Positions 17,034-24,553 of a DNA stretch of 43,769 nucleotides are shown here, one piece after another. Under the pieces are notes generated by a model. It did not search any database. It was not told where the DNA came from and worked only from the letters and a program-made list of their open reading frames with translations. Source of the stretch: Geobacteraceae bacterium (lineage in GTDB: Bacteria > Desulfobacterota > Desulfuromonadia > Geobacterales > Pseudopelobacteraceae); NCBI GenBank assembly GCA_021286935.1, contig JAJTBI010000018.1:1-43769 (forward strand), read 5' to 3'. Position 1 is the first letter of the stretch. Every line of letters begins with the position of its first letter. The translations under genes were made by a program, and so were the position numbers.

Positions 17034-17987
17034 ATGCAGTTAGCCACATCATCAGCATCCGGTCTACGCCTTGGGCTCTGCTGCCTGTTTAACAGCGAAC
17101 CGATCAGGTTCCGTACAACCACAGCAAAAGCATTGCTGGCACTGCCCCGCGCTGGGCAACTGATCAAGCTGTCAGAACTCTGCCTGCATAATGCCAAGAG
17201 CCTGCAGGCAGCGCTTCAGGCCTTACATCGTTTGGGGATTGGTGCCTTTCGGATCATGTCACCACTGTTCCCCCGCATGACCCACCCAGATGTTGGCTAT
17301 GGCATGGACGATCTGCCAGACGGCGATGCCATACTGACAACGCTTGAGACCTGCCGATTATTTGCACAGCAACAGCTGATCCGACTCAGCTTTCACCCGG
17401 ATCAGTTTGTGGTGCTGTCATCCCCCAGCACGCAGGTTGTGGCAAGCTCGGTACAGGAGCTGGCCTACCACGGCTGGCTGGCGGAAAAGCTGGGGGTGGA
17501 TCTGATCAACATCCATGCTGGCGGGGTGTATGGCGACAAATTTGCTGCCCTGCAACGGCTGGCAGAAGTCTTTGAGGATCTGCCAGAACCGGTTAAAAGC
17601 CGTCTGACTCTTGAAAATGATGATGTCAGCTACACCCCGCAGGATCTGCTGCCGTTCTGCCAAAAGCACCAGATTCCATTGGTCTATGATGTCCACCACC
17701 ACCGCTGCAATCCAGACCAGCTGACAATTGAAGCCGCTACCGAGCAGGCAGCCGAGCTATGGGCTGCTAAAGGGTGCGAGCAATACTGCCATATATCATC
17801 CCCCAAAACCGGCTGGGGCAGCCCAAACCCCAAGCCACATGCCGACTACATCACATTGGATGATTTCCCTGATTGCTGGCGTAGCAGAACCATGACCACC
17901 GATGTTGAGGCAAAGGCTAAAGAGCTGGCAGTACGACGCTTGATGAGTGATTTAAATATCTTGACTGCAAACCACTGCCAGCATTGA
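17034..17987 (+). CDS. uvsE: UV damage endonuclease UvsE/UVDE
   Basis: The 317-aa protein has the length of bacterial UVDE, a TIM-barrel metalloenzyme that nicks DNA 5' to UV photoproducts and other distortions. Motifs seen are 'LRLGLCCLF' at the start, 'SFHPDQFVVLSSP' near 120, 'NIHAGGVYGDK' near 160, 'LTLENDD' near 193, 'YDVHHHRCNP' near 220 and 'HADYI' plus 'DVEAKAKE' near the end, which supply the metal-binding His, Glu and Asp residues. CAGGAG lies upstream of the ATG. It is 51 bases after the lipocalin and probably ends the CarH-like operon, giving that operon a direct photodamage-repair output. Confidence 0.93.
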   Translation: MQLATSSASGLRLGLCCLFNSEPIRFRTTTAKALLALPRAGQLIKLSELCLHNAKSLQAALQALHRLGIGAFRIMSPLFPRMTHPDVGYGMDDLPDGDAILTTLETCRLFAQQQLIRLSFHPDQFVVLSSPSTQVVASSVQELAYHGWLAEKLGVDLINIHAGGVYGDKFAALQRLAEVFEDLPEPVKSRLTLENDDVSYTPQDLLPFCQKHQIPLVYDVHHHRCNPDQLTIEAATEQAAELWAAKGCEQYCHISSPKTGWGSPNPKPHADYITLDDFPDCWRSRTMTTDVEAKAKELAVRRLMSDLNILTANHCQH

Positions 17988-18007
17988 TTTTTCCTGCATC
18001 TATCCCC

Positions 18008-18035
18008 TTGCAATGTTGCTAAAACCGATTACAAT
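18008..18035 (+). promoter_or_regulatory. putative promoter of the SPFH/zinc-ribbon operon
   Basis: TTGCAA (18008-18013), 16 bases, then TACAAT (18030-18035), 42 bases before the next start codon. Confidence 0.45.
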
Positions 18036-18077
18036 CTTGTTCCTGTTAGCCCTTCACACATTCATAAGGAGGCACCA

Positions 18078-19232
18078 ATGGCACTGTGGGACAAACTAAA
18101 AGCGGAACTGATTGACATTGTCCAATGGCTGGACGACACCAACGACACCCTGATTTACCGTTTCCCCCGCTACAATAATGAAATCAAAAACGGCGCCAAG
18201 CTGGTGGTACGGGAAGGTCAGGCAGCGGTCTTCATCAACGAGGGTCAGATTGCCGATGTATTTAAACCTGGCACCTATGATCTGACCACCCAGAACCTGC
18301 CGATTCTGGCTACTCTCAAAGGTTGGAAGTACGGTTTTGAATCCCCCTTCAAGGCAGAGGTCTATTTTGTTTCCACCCGCCAGTTCACCAACCTGAAGTG
18401 GGGTACCCCCGGTCCCTGTACCATGCGTGACCCGGAGTTTGGCGCCGTACGGGTGACTGCCTTTGGTATCTACTCAATCAAAATCAAGGACCCGGCCGTA
18501 TTTATCCGTGAAATTGCAGGTACTGATGGAGAATTCAGCACCGACGAAATTCAGGACAACCTGAAGGGCAAGATCGGGATGCGGATCAAGGAGGTCATGC
18601 CTGAGCTGCAGATTCCGGTGATCGACCTTGAGAGCAAGGTCTTTACCATGGGTGAGATGCTGAAAGAGCGGATCGCCCCAGCCTTTGAAGGACTCGGCAT
18701 CGCCCTGACTGAAGTACAGGTGCAGGATGTGGGCCTACCTGAGGAGGTAGAACGGGCCATTGATAAGGCCGGCGCCATGCGGGCCATCGGCAACATGCAG
18801 ATGTACACCCAGTACGAGACTGCCAACTCCATCAATGATGCTGCCAACAACCCGGGCGGTCTGGCTGCAGCCGGTGTGGGTATCGGCATGGGCTTTGGCA
18901 TGGGCGGCCAGATGGGCAATGCCATGGGTGGCGCCTTTACCAATATGGTGCAGCAACCGGGCATTACCCCCGGATTTTCCGGTGGCGTTGCCCAACCGCC
19001 ACCAATGCCAGGACCACCTCCTCTACCCCAGCTCAACCTGTTTGTAGCAGTAAATGGTCAGCAGTCAGGCCCCTTTGAAGCCCCGGCCCTGCAGCAGATG
19101 GCTATGAATGGGCAACTGACCCGTGAAACCCTGGTCTGGAAGCAGGGTATGGCAGGCTGGGCAGCAGCTGGAACTGTGGCTGAGTTGGCTGCTGTCTTTG
19201 GTGCGGTTCCTCCGCCAATGCCTCCGGCGTAG
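18078..19232 (+). CDS. SPFH-domain protein with C-terminal GYF_2 domain (YdjI-like)
   Basis: The protein has 384 aa. Residues about 1-250 form an SPFH (virion-core-like, YdjI) domain ('LVVREGQAAVFINEGQ', 'DVFKPGTYDL', 'GLGIALTEVQVQDVGLP'). Residues about 265-300 are rich in Gly and Met, about 305-320 are Pro-rich, and about 320-375 form a GYF_2 (DUF4339) domain with 'GPFEAPALQQM' and 'LVWKQGMAGW'. SPFH proteins oligomerise at membranes. In B. subtilis the relative YdjI acts with PspA and YdjG in envelope stress. GGAGG precedes the ATG. It is followed 15 bases later by a zinc-ribbon membrane protein, its likely partner. Confidence 0.87.
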   Translation: MALWDKLKAELIDIVQWLDDTNDTLIYRFPRYNNEIKNGAKLVVREGQAAVFINEGQIADVFKPGTYDLTTQNLPILATLKGWKYGFESPFKAEVYFVSTRQFTNLKWGTPGPCTMRDPEFGAVRVTAFGIYSIKIKDPAVFIREIAGTDGEFSTDEIQDNLKGKIGMRIKEVMPELQIPVIDLESKVFTMGEMLKERIAPAFEGLGIALTEVQVQDVGLPEEVERAIDKAGAMRAIGNMQMYTQYETANSINDAANNPGGLAAAGVGIGMGFGMGGQMGNAMGGAFTNMVQQPGITPGFSGGVAQPPPMPGPPPLPQLNLFVAVNGQQSGPFEAPALQQMAMNGQLTRETLVWKQGMAGWAAAGTVAELAAVFGAVPPPMPPA

Positions 19233-19247
19233 ATCAGGAGAGAGCGC

Positions 19248-20360
19248 ATGAGCGACCCAACCCAACAGACACCAAATACCGCAACCAAACAGTTCCCCTG
19301 TGGATCATGCGGGGCCAAGCTAGAGTTTTCGCCGGGTGCAGCGACCCTGAAATGTCCCTACTGCAACCATGAAAACAAGATCCCCCAGTCCGCTGAAGAG
19401 ATCAGGGAACTTGATTTTTACGAGTATTTCGCCCGTGCCACTGAGCAGGGCGACTCCCAAGAGGTGCAGACCGTCAAATGCCAGTCCTGCGGAGGCACCT
19501 CTACCCTGCAGCCCAATATCTCCATGAGCCATTGCCCGTTTTGCGGCACCCAGCTTCAGGCCAAGGCCAAGGCGGATCGCCTGATCAAGCCGGGGGCTAT
19601 CCTACCGTTTAAGATAACCAAGAACCAGGCATTGGAGCAGTTCCGCGAATGGCTGGGTGGTCTCTGGTTTGCCCCCAGCGGACTGAAGGAACAGGCAGCT
19701 AAAGAAGGTGGCATCAAAGGGATGTATATTCCCTACTGGACCTTTGATGCGAACTCCACCACCTGGTACGATGGTGAACGCGGTGAGGACTATTACGAAA
19801 CCCAGCATTACACCGAAGAGGATGATGACGGCAACACCGTTAGCCGAACCCGCACCATAACCCATACACGCTGGCATCATGCCAGTGGTACGGTCTGGCA
19901 AAATTTCGATGACATCCTGGTTCTGGCCGGGCGTTCACTGCCCCAGGAGATCATGGAAAAACTTGAAACCTGGGACACCACGCAACTGGTGCCGTATCAG
20001 GATGCCTACATGAGCGGTTTCCAGGCTGAAGTCTATCAGGTTGATCTGGGGGATGGCTTTGAACGGGCCAAACAGGAGATGGATGGAGCGATCAGGGAGA
20101 CGGTTGCTGCAGATATCGGCGGCGACCACCAGCGGATTAACACGGTACGGACACAGTTTGACGGCATCACCTTCAAGCATATCCTGTTGCCGGTCTGGAT
20201 CAGTGCCTACAAGTATGGTGATAAAACCTACCGTTTCCTAATCAACGGCGCCACCGGCGAAGTGCAGGGTGAACGCCCCTGGTCAGTGGCCAAGATCGCT
20301 ATGACCGTGGTGGCCAGCATCATCGTGCTGATTCTGATTGCGCTGGTATTGAAGAAGTAG
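19248..20360 (+). CDS. zinc-ribbon membrane protein (YdjG-like partner of the SPFH protein)
   Basis: The protein has 370 aa. Two rubredoxin-like zinc ribbons occupy residues about 15-42 ('CGSCGAKLEF', 'CPYCN') and 78-105 ('CQSCGG', 'CPFCGTQ'). A long central domain rich in Trp, Tyr and acidic residues follows ('GMYIPYWTFDANSTTWYDGERG'). One membrane helix sits at the C-terminus (about 346-367). Such proteins are often mis-annotated as PriA-helicase-like because of the ribbons; no helicase motif is present. It pairs with the SPFH gene upstream, as YdjG does with YdjI. Its TAG directly abuts the stop codon of the convergent gene. Confidence 0.8.
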   Translation: MSDPTQQTPNTATKQFPCGSCGAKLEFSPGAATLKCPYCNHENKIPQSAEEIRELDFYEYFARATEQGDSQEVQTVKCQSCGGTSTLQPNISMSHCPFCGTQLQAKAKADRLIKPGAILPFKITKNQALEQFREWLGGLWFAPSGLKEQAAKEGGIKGMYIPYWTFDANSTTWYDGERGEDYYETQHYTEEDDDGNTVSRTRTITHTRWHHASGTVWQNFDDILVLAGRSLPQEIMEKLETWDTTQLVPYQDAYMSGFQAEVYQVDLGDGFERAKQEMDGAIRETVAADIGGDHQRINTVRTQFDGITFKHILLPVWISAYKYGDKTYRFLINGATGEVQGERPWSVAKIAMTVVASIIVLILIALVLKK

Positions 20361-20957
20361 TTACGGTTTTACAAACAGATAGGTGGCAAACTCCTCCCCT
20401 ATCCTGCTGTCAACAACGCTACACCCCAGCCGGGTGTAGCGTTGTACTATATCAAACTTGTCCTGTAGCGGAATGCCGGACAGCAACAAATGCCCGCCGG
20501 AGCGGGTCATCCCTACCAGTTGATCAGCCAGCGGCAACAGGATATCAGCATAGATATTGGCCAGGATCAGATCAAACATCTGTACATCAACTGACGACAA
20601 CTCTCCGCAGATCGTAGTAATACAGGTCTCATACTGATTATAGACCACATTTTCCTGACAGGAAACCGCTGCCGCCTCTTCCAGATCAACCGCAACCACC
20701 GCTGCAGCTCCAAGACGGGCTGCAGCCAGGGCAAGTATACCGGTGCCACTCCCCAGATCCAGCGTACGGCTTCCCTGGATACCGGGAATAGTAGGCATAA
20801 TCTCAAGGCAGGAGGCGGTGGTTTCATGCTCTCCTGAGCCAAAGGCTCCTTTTTTCCCCAGTACAATCGGCAGGCCGCATGGATTTGGGGGTGGATCACC
20901 AGCCGGAATAATGGTAAAGAGGCCAACTGAAAATGAGGTAAAGATTCGTCCTGACAT
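20361..20957 (-). CDS. short PrmA-like (ribosomal protein L11 methyltransferase family) SAM methyltransferase
   Basis: From the ATG at 20955-20957 (AGGG eight bases upstream) the protein has 198 aa. It carries a SAM-binding Rossmann fold: 'GKKGAFGSGEHETT' near 45, motif I 'LDLGSGTGILALAA' near 65, acidic 'VDLE' near 87 and 'LILANIYADIL' near 120. These match the catalytic half of PrmA. PrmA is normally about 290-300 aa with an N-terminal L11-recognition domain that is missing here. It could methylate another protein or small molecule. A frame extending to 21074 has no good start. Divergent from the M24 peptidase gene. Confidence 0.75.
   Translation of the reverse strand: MSGRIFTSFSVGLFTIIPAGDPPPNPCGLPIVLGKKGAFGSGEHETTASCLEIMPTIPGIQGSRTLDLGSGTGILALAAARLGAAAVVAVDLEEAAAVSCQENVVYNQYETCITTICGELSSVDVQMFDLILANIYADILLPLADQLVGMTRSGGHLLLSGIPLQDKFDIVQRYTRLGCSVVDSRIGEEFATYLFVKP
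20414..20444. other. 13-bp perfect hairpin inside the PrmA-like gene's 3' end
   Basis: Arms 20414-20426 and 20432-20444 are perfectly complementary with a 5-base loop. They lie within coding sequence (the codons of 'TRLGCSVV'), about 55-85 bases past the convergent zinc-ribbon stop. No T-run follows. It may stop or process the plus-strand transcript, since the two genes share no intergenic space. Confidence 0.6.
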
Positions 20958-21020
20958 GTTCAACACCCTAACCGGTTCATGCCCTATCGTCAACCTCCTA
21001 TGAAGAAAGGACCACCAAAT

Positions 21021-22202
21021 ATGCGACTGACACCAGCCACAGAACTTGAATATCGCTGCAAGAAGTTGATGCAAACTGCTGGCCTTGATGCGGTGCTGAT
21101 TGTACAGAATGCTGATCTCTACTACTTTACCGGCACAGTACAGAACGGTTGCCTGTACGTCCCCGTCAGCGGCCAGCCGCTTTATCTGGTTCGCCGGGAT
21201 CAGGCCCGGGCACGGATGGAGTCAGGCCTGAAAGAGGTGTTATCCTTCTCTGCCCCCAAAGATATACCGGCCATCATCAGCAGCTATGGTTACCCGGAAC
21301 CGAAAAAAATCGGGCTTGAATTTGACGTGTTGCCGGTGGTCTTTCTGGAGCGTTACCGCAAGGTATGGCCCAATGTAGCCTTCAGCGATACGACACCACT
21401 GATCCGCCAGGTACGGATGATCAAAAGCCATTATGAGATCCACCTGATGCAGGATGCAGCCGATCAGGTGCATAAGGTCTATGAGCGGGCCAAAGAGGTG
21501 ATCAAGGAGGGGATGACCGACTATGAGCTGGCAGCCGAGCTAGAGTACACAGCCCGCAAACATGGGCATCTGGGCCTGATCCGCATGCGGGTTTTCAATG
21601 GTGAGATGTGCTTTGGGCATACCTTCTCAGGCACCGACAGCGCAGTTCCGGCCTATACTGACACCCCTTTTGGCGGCCTGGGGGCCTCCCCCTGTTTTGG
21701 ACAGGGAGCCGGTCATAAACCGATCGGCCCCAATGAACCGATCATCATGGACTTTGCCGGCAGCATCGATGGCTACCTGGTTGATCAAACCCGTATCTTC
21801 AGCATCGGCCCACTGTCTGACCGGCTTACGAAAGGCTTTGAAGACATGCTGAAGGTACAGGAGTTGATGAAAGAGATTGTGGTGCCGGGGATCAGCTGGG
21901 GCGAGATCTACGACCGCTGTCACGGGCTGGCCATGGAACTGGGCTACGCCGATAGCTTCATGGGAGCAAACGGCTCCCAGGTATCCTTTATCGGGCACGG
22001 GTTGGGGATTGAAATAGATGAATATCCATTTTTAGCCAGAGGATTTAACGAGCAGACCATGGAGGTTGGCATGGCCTGGGCATTTGAGCCTAAAGTAGTC
22101 TTCCCCGGAGAAGGTGCTGTAGGCATTGAAAACACCTTCTATCTCAGTAATGACGGGCTGAAACAGCTGACTCGCTCAGAGGATGCGCTCGTAATTTTAT
22201 AA
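21021..22202 (+). CDS. M24 family metallopeptidase (Xaa-Pro aminopeptidase-like)
   Basis: From the ATG at 21021 the protein has 393 aa; AAGGA lies upstream. Two in-frame ATGs further 5' (20979, 21000) lack a site. An N-terminal creatinase-type domain (about 1-145) precedes a pita-bread catalytic domain. The five metal ligands are visible: Asp in 'IIMDFAG', Asp in 'VDQTRIFSIG', His in 'IGHGLGIEIDEYP', Glu in 'AFEPKVVFPG' and Glu in 'GIENTF'. An active dinuclear-metal peptidase removing N-terminal residues before proline is therefore likely; creatinase-like or dipeptidase activity cannot be excluded. Cytoplasmic. Confidence 0.9.
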   Translation: MRLTPATELEYRCKKLMQTAGLDAVLIVQNADLYYFTGTVQNGCLYVPVSGQPLYLVRRDQARARMESGLKEVLSFSAPKDIPAIISSYGYPEPKKIGLEFDVLPVVFLERYRKVWPNVAFSDTTPLIRQVRMIKSHYEIHLMQDAADQVHKVYERAKEVIKEGMTDYELAAELEYTARKHGHLGLIRMRVFNGEMCFGHTFSGTDSAVPAYTDTPFGGLGASPCFGQGAGHKPIGPNEPIIMDFAGSIDGYLVDQTRIFSIGPLSDRLTKGFEDMLKVQELMKEIVVPGISWGEIYDRCHGLAMELGYADSFMGANGSQVSFIGHGLGIEIDEYPFLARGFNEQTMEVGMAWAFEPKVVFPGEGAVGIENTFYLSNDGLKQLTRSEDALVIL

Positions 22203-22212
22203 TGTTGTTTCA

Positions 22213-22223
22213 GTATACAAAAA
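22213..22223. promoter_or_regulatory. upstream operator-like half of an inverted pair at gltA
   Basis: GTATACAAAAA lies five bases upstream of the -35. It is an exact inverted copy of TTTTTGTATAC at 22266-22276, with centres about 53 bases apart (five helical turns). Confidence 0.55.
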
Positions 22224-22228
22224 ACCTG

Positions 22229-22257
22229 TTGTATTTGCCCCCACAGGGTGTTATAAC
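22229..22257 (+). promoter_or_regulatory. putative sigma-70 promoter of citrate synthase
   Basis: TTGTAT (22229-22234), 17 bases, then TATAAC (22252-22257). The transcription start is expected near 22264, giving a leader of about 80 bases. Confidence 0.55.
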
Positions 22258-22265
22258 AGCCAAAA

Positions 22266-22276
22266 TTTTTGTATAC
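22266..22276. promoter_or_regulatory. downstream operator-like half of an inverted pair at gltA
   Basis: TTTTTGTATAC overlaps the expected start of transcription and continues into AGTATA. The TGTATACA core is the kind of palindrome often bound by GntR-family regulators. The factor is not encoded in this window. Confidence 0.55.
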
Positions 22277-22346
22277 AGTATATTCAAAATGTTTATTACT
22301 TGTGCAATTAGCTAGTTGCACCATTATCCCGAAAGGAGAAGTACGC

Positions 22347-23669
22347 ATGGCTCTGAAGGAAACCCTCAAGCAGAAGATTGAAGAGCATCGCCCCCGCACC
22401 GCCCGTCTGGTAAAAGAATTCGGCAAGGTGAAGATTGATGAAGTAACCATCGATCAGTGCATCGGCGGCGCCCGTGACGTCCGTAACCTGGTAACCGATA
22501 TCTCCTACCTGGATCCCCAGGAAGGTATCCGTTTCCGCGGTAAGACCATTCCTGAGACCTTTGAGGCACTGCCCAAGGCTCCTAACTCAAAATACCCTAC
22601 TGTTGAATCTTTCTGGTACATGCTGCTGACCGGCGATGTTCCGACTCAGGCTCAGGTTGACGAAGTGGTAGCCGAGTGGAAGACCCGTCAGGTTGTTCCC
22701 CAGTATGTGTTTGATGCTATCCGCGCCCTGCCCAAAGACAGCCACCCAATGGTTATGCTGTCCGTAGCTATGCTGACCATGCAGAAAGACTCCAAGTTTG
22801 CCGGTTTCTACAACTCCGGCAAGTTCAACAAGATGACTGCCTGGGAATATGTTTATGAAGATGCCAGCGATATCGTTGCCCGTATCCCTATTATTGCCGC
22901 CTTCATCTACAACCTGAAGTATCGTGGTGACAAGCAGATCGCTATCGATCCTAGCCTGGATATGGGTGCAAACTTTGCCCACATGATCGGCCAGAAAGAG
23001 GAGTACAAGGACGTTGCCCGTATGTACTTCATCCTGCACTCCGACCATGAGTCAGGCAACGTATCAGCTCACACTACCCACCTGGTACACTCCGCTCTGT
23101 CCGACCCATACTACTCATACTCCGCAGGTCTGAACGGTCTGGCTGGCCCGCTGCACGGTCTGGCAAACCAGGAAGTTCTGGACTGGACCCTGAAGTTCCA
23201 GGAGAAGTACTGCAAGGATGTAGAGCCTACCGAAGAGCTGATCAAAGCTGCTCTGTGGGATACTCTGAACGCTGGTCAGGTAATCCCCGGCTACGGCCAC
23301 GCTGTTCTCCGCAAGACCGATCCACGCTATACTTCGCAGCGTGAGTTCTGCCTCAACACCCCGGGCCTCAACGAGTACCCGCTGTTCAAAGTTATCGCCA
23401 AGATCTTTGAAGTTGCTCCTGGCGTTCTGACCGAGCACGGCAAGACCAAGAACCCATGGCCAAACGTTGACGCACAATCCGGTGTTATTCAAATGTACTA
23501 CGGTCTGACCGAGTACGATTTCTACACCGTACTGTTCGGTGTAGGCCGCGCACTGGGCTGCATGGCTAACATTACTTGGGACCGCGGTCTGGGCTATGCC
23601 CTTGAGCGTCCGAAGTCTGTTACCACTGCAATGCTGGAGAAGTGGGCTGAGGCTGGCGGCCGTAACTAA
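22347..23669 (+). CDS. gltA: citrate synthase, eukaryote-like type
   Basis: This 440-aa enzyme condenses acetyl-CoA and oxaloacetate to citrate, the entry step of the TCA cycle used for acetate oxidation. The ATG at 22347 follows AAAGGAG. Active-site regions resemble mitochondrial citrate synthases rather than E. coli GltA: 'GPLHGLANQEVL' (catalytic His), 'IPGYGHAVLRKTDPRY' (second His) and 'NVDAQSGVIQMYYGL' (catalytic Asp). A family of eukaryote-like citrate synthases is known in Geobacteraceae. Two inverted sites flank the promoter, suggesting regulated expression. Monocistronic, ending at a perfect palindromic terminator. Confidence 0.97.
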   Translation: MALKETLKQKIEEHRPRTARLVKEFGKVKIDEVTIDQCIGGARDVRNLVTDISYLDPQEGIRFRGKTIPETFEALPKAPNSKYPTVESFWYMLLTGDVPTQAQVDEVVAEWKTRQVVPQYVFDAIRALPKDSHPMVMLSVAMLTMQKDSKFAGFYNSGKFNKMTAWEYVYEDASDIVARIPIIAAFIYNLKYRGDKQIAIDPSLDMGANFAHMIGQKEEYKDVARMYFILHSDHESGNVSAHTTHLVHSALSDPYYSYSAGLNGLAGPLHGLANQEVLDWTLKFQEKYCKDVEPTEELIKAALWDTLNAGQVIPGYGHAVLRKTDPRYTSQREFCLNTPGLNEYPLFKVIAKIFEVAPGVLTEHGKTKNPWPNVDAQSGVIQMYYGLTEYDFYTVLFGVGRALGCMANITWDRGLGYALERPKSVTTAMLEKWAEAGGRN

Positions 23670-23696
23670 TCACCGTCTGCTCTGTTGCTGCAAAAC

Positions 23697-23728
23697 AAAA
23701 GGGGATGCGATATCGCATCCCCTTTTTT
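23697..23728. terminator. bidirectional terminator, gltA / enoyl-CoA hydratase-family gene
   Basis: 23701-23722 is a perfect 22-base palindrome (GGGGATGCGAT and its complement), flanked by AAAA at 23697-23700 and TTTTTT at 23723-23728. It can act as a rho-independent terminator in both directions between convergent genes. Confidence 0.92.
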
Positions 23729-23753
23729 ATTCCTTGGTATCCTCTGTCTTCCA

Positions 23754-24536
23754 CTATTTACCAGTGAATACCGGTTTGCGCCGCTCAAGAAAGGCGCTTT
23801 TCCCTTCTTCATAATCCTTGCTATCGTAGGCCATACGCCGCAAGCCCTGAACATACTCAAAGGTCTCAGGGCGCAAAGGATAGGCATCAGCCAGTAGTCG
23901 CAACTGTTCCTTCATGACACGGTTAGCCAAAGGAGAGTTGTCCGCTATTCTACCAGCCATTGCATAGGTAAACGACTCAAGCTCTTCAGTGGCTACCAGG
24001 TGATTCAGTATGCCCACTTGCACTGCCCGTTCAGCAGGGATTGGCTCTGCCGTATAGAACATCTCCCGTGCTATCCGTGGACCGACAATATTGAAAAAAT
24101 GCATAATCCCAGAAATATTATAGGGTACTCCCAGCTTAGCCGGTGTAATGGCAAAGGATGAACTGGGACACCCAATGGCAATATCACATACAAAGGAAAG
24201 GTCACAGGCCCCTCCCCAGACCGAGCCTTCAATCATCGCAATCACCGGCGAGTGAAATCTCGCAATCGCCCGCAACAGACACTCAAGGGGGTCATTGTAT
24301 GACAAGGGATCTCTACCTGATATCGGTAGTTCATGAATATTAAAGCCGGATGACCAGACCTTCGCCCCCTGAGGAGCACGAATGACCAAAACACGAACAC
24401 TTTCATCCTGGGAAAACCGATCAATTGCCTGGAGCATCTCATCCAGCAATTGACAACTAAGACTGTTGCGTGTCTCTTGGTGGTTAAAGGTAATAGTTGC
24501 TATCCGGTTATCAACGGTTGTCAGGATATGTGCCAT
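23754..24536 (-). CDS. enoyl-CoA hydratase/isomerase family, methylmalonyl-CoA decarboxylase-like (ScpB/YgfG)
   Basis: The 260-aa crotonase-fold protein aligns end to end with E. coli YgfG/ScpB, which decarboxylates methylmalonyl-CoA to propionyl-CoA: 'NIHELPISGRDPLSYNDPL', 'IEGSVWGGA', 'LGVPYNISGI', 'VGILNH' and C-terminal 'SAFLERRKPVF'. The catalytic tyrosine is present (Y139). The histidine of E. coli 'AGHDIHELP' is phenylalanine here (F65); that residue contributes a backbone amide to the oxyanion hole, so activity may persist. AGGGGG precedes the ATG. It lies 17 bases downstream of the NtrX-like gene, in the same operon. Confidence 0.8.
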   Translation of the reverse strand: MAHILTTVDNRIATITFNHQETRNSLSCQLLDEMLQAIDRFSQDESVRVLVIRAPQGAKVWSSGFNIHELPISGRDPLSYNDPLECLLRAIARFHSPVIAMIEGSVWGGACDLSFVCDIAIGCPSSSFAITPAKLGVPYNISGIMHFFNIVGPRIAREMFYTAEPIPAERAVQVGILNHLVATEELESFTYAMAGRIADNSPLANRVMKEQLRLLADAYPLRPETFEYVQGLRRMAYDSKDYEEGKSAFLERRKPVFTGK

Positions 24537-24553
24537 AGTTATCCCCCTGCTGT

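Noticed and set aside
19248..20360. Annotation of the zinc-ribbon protein as a primosomal helicase-like protein
   Set aside because: No Walker or helicase motifs; only the zinc ribbons resemble PriA.
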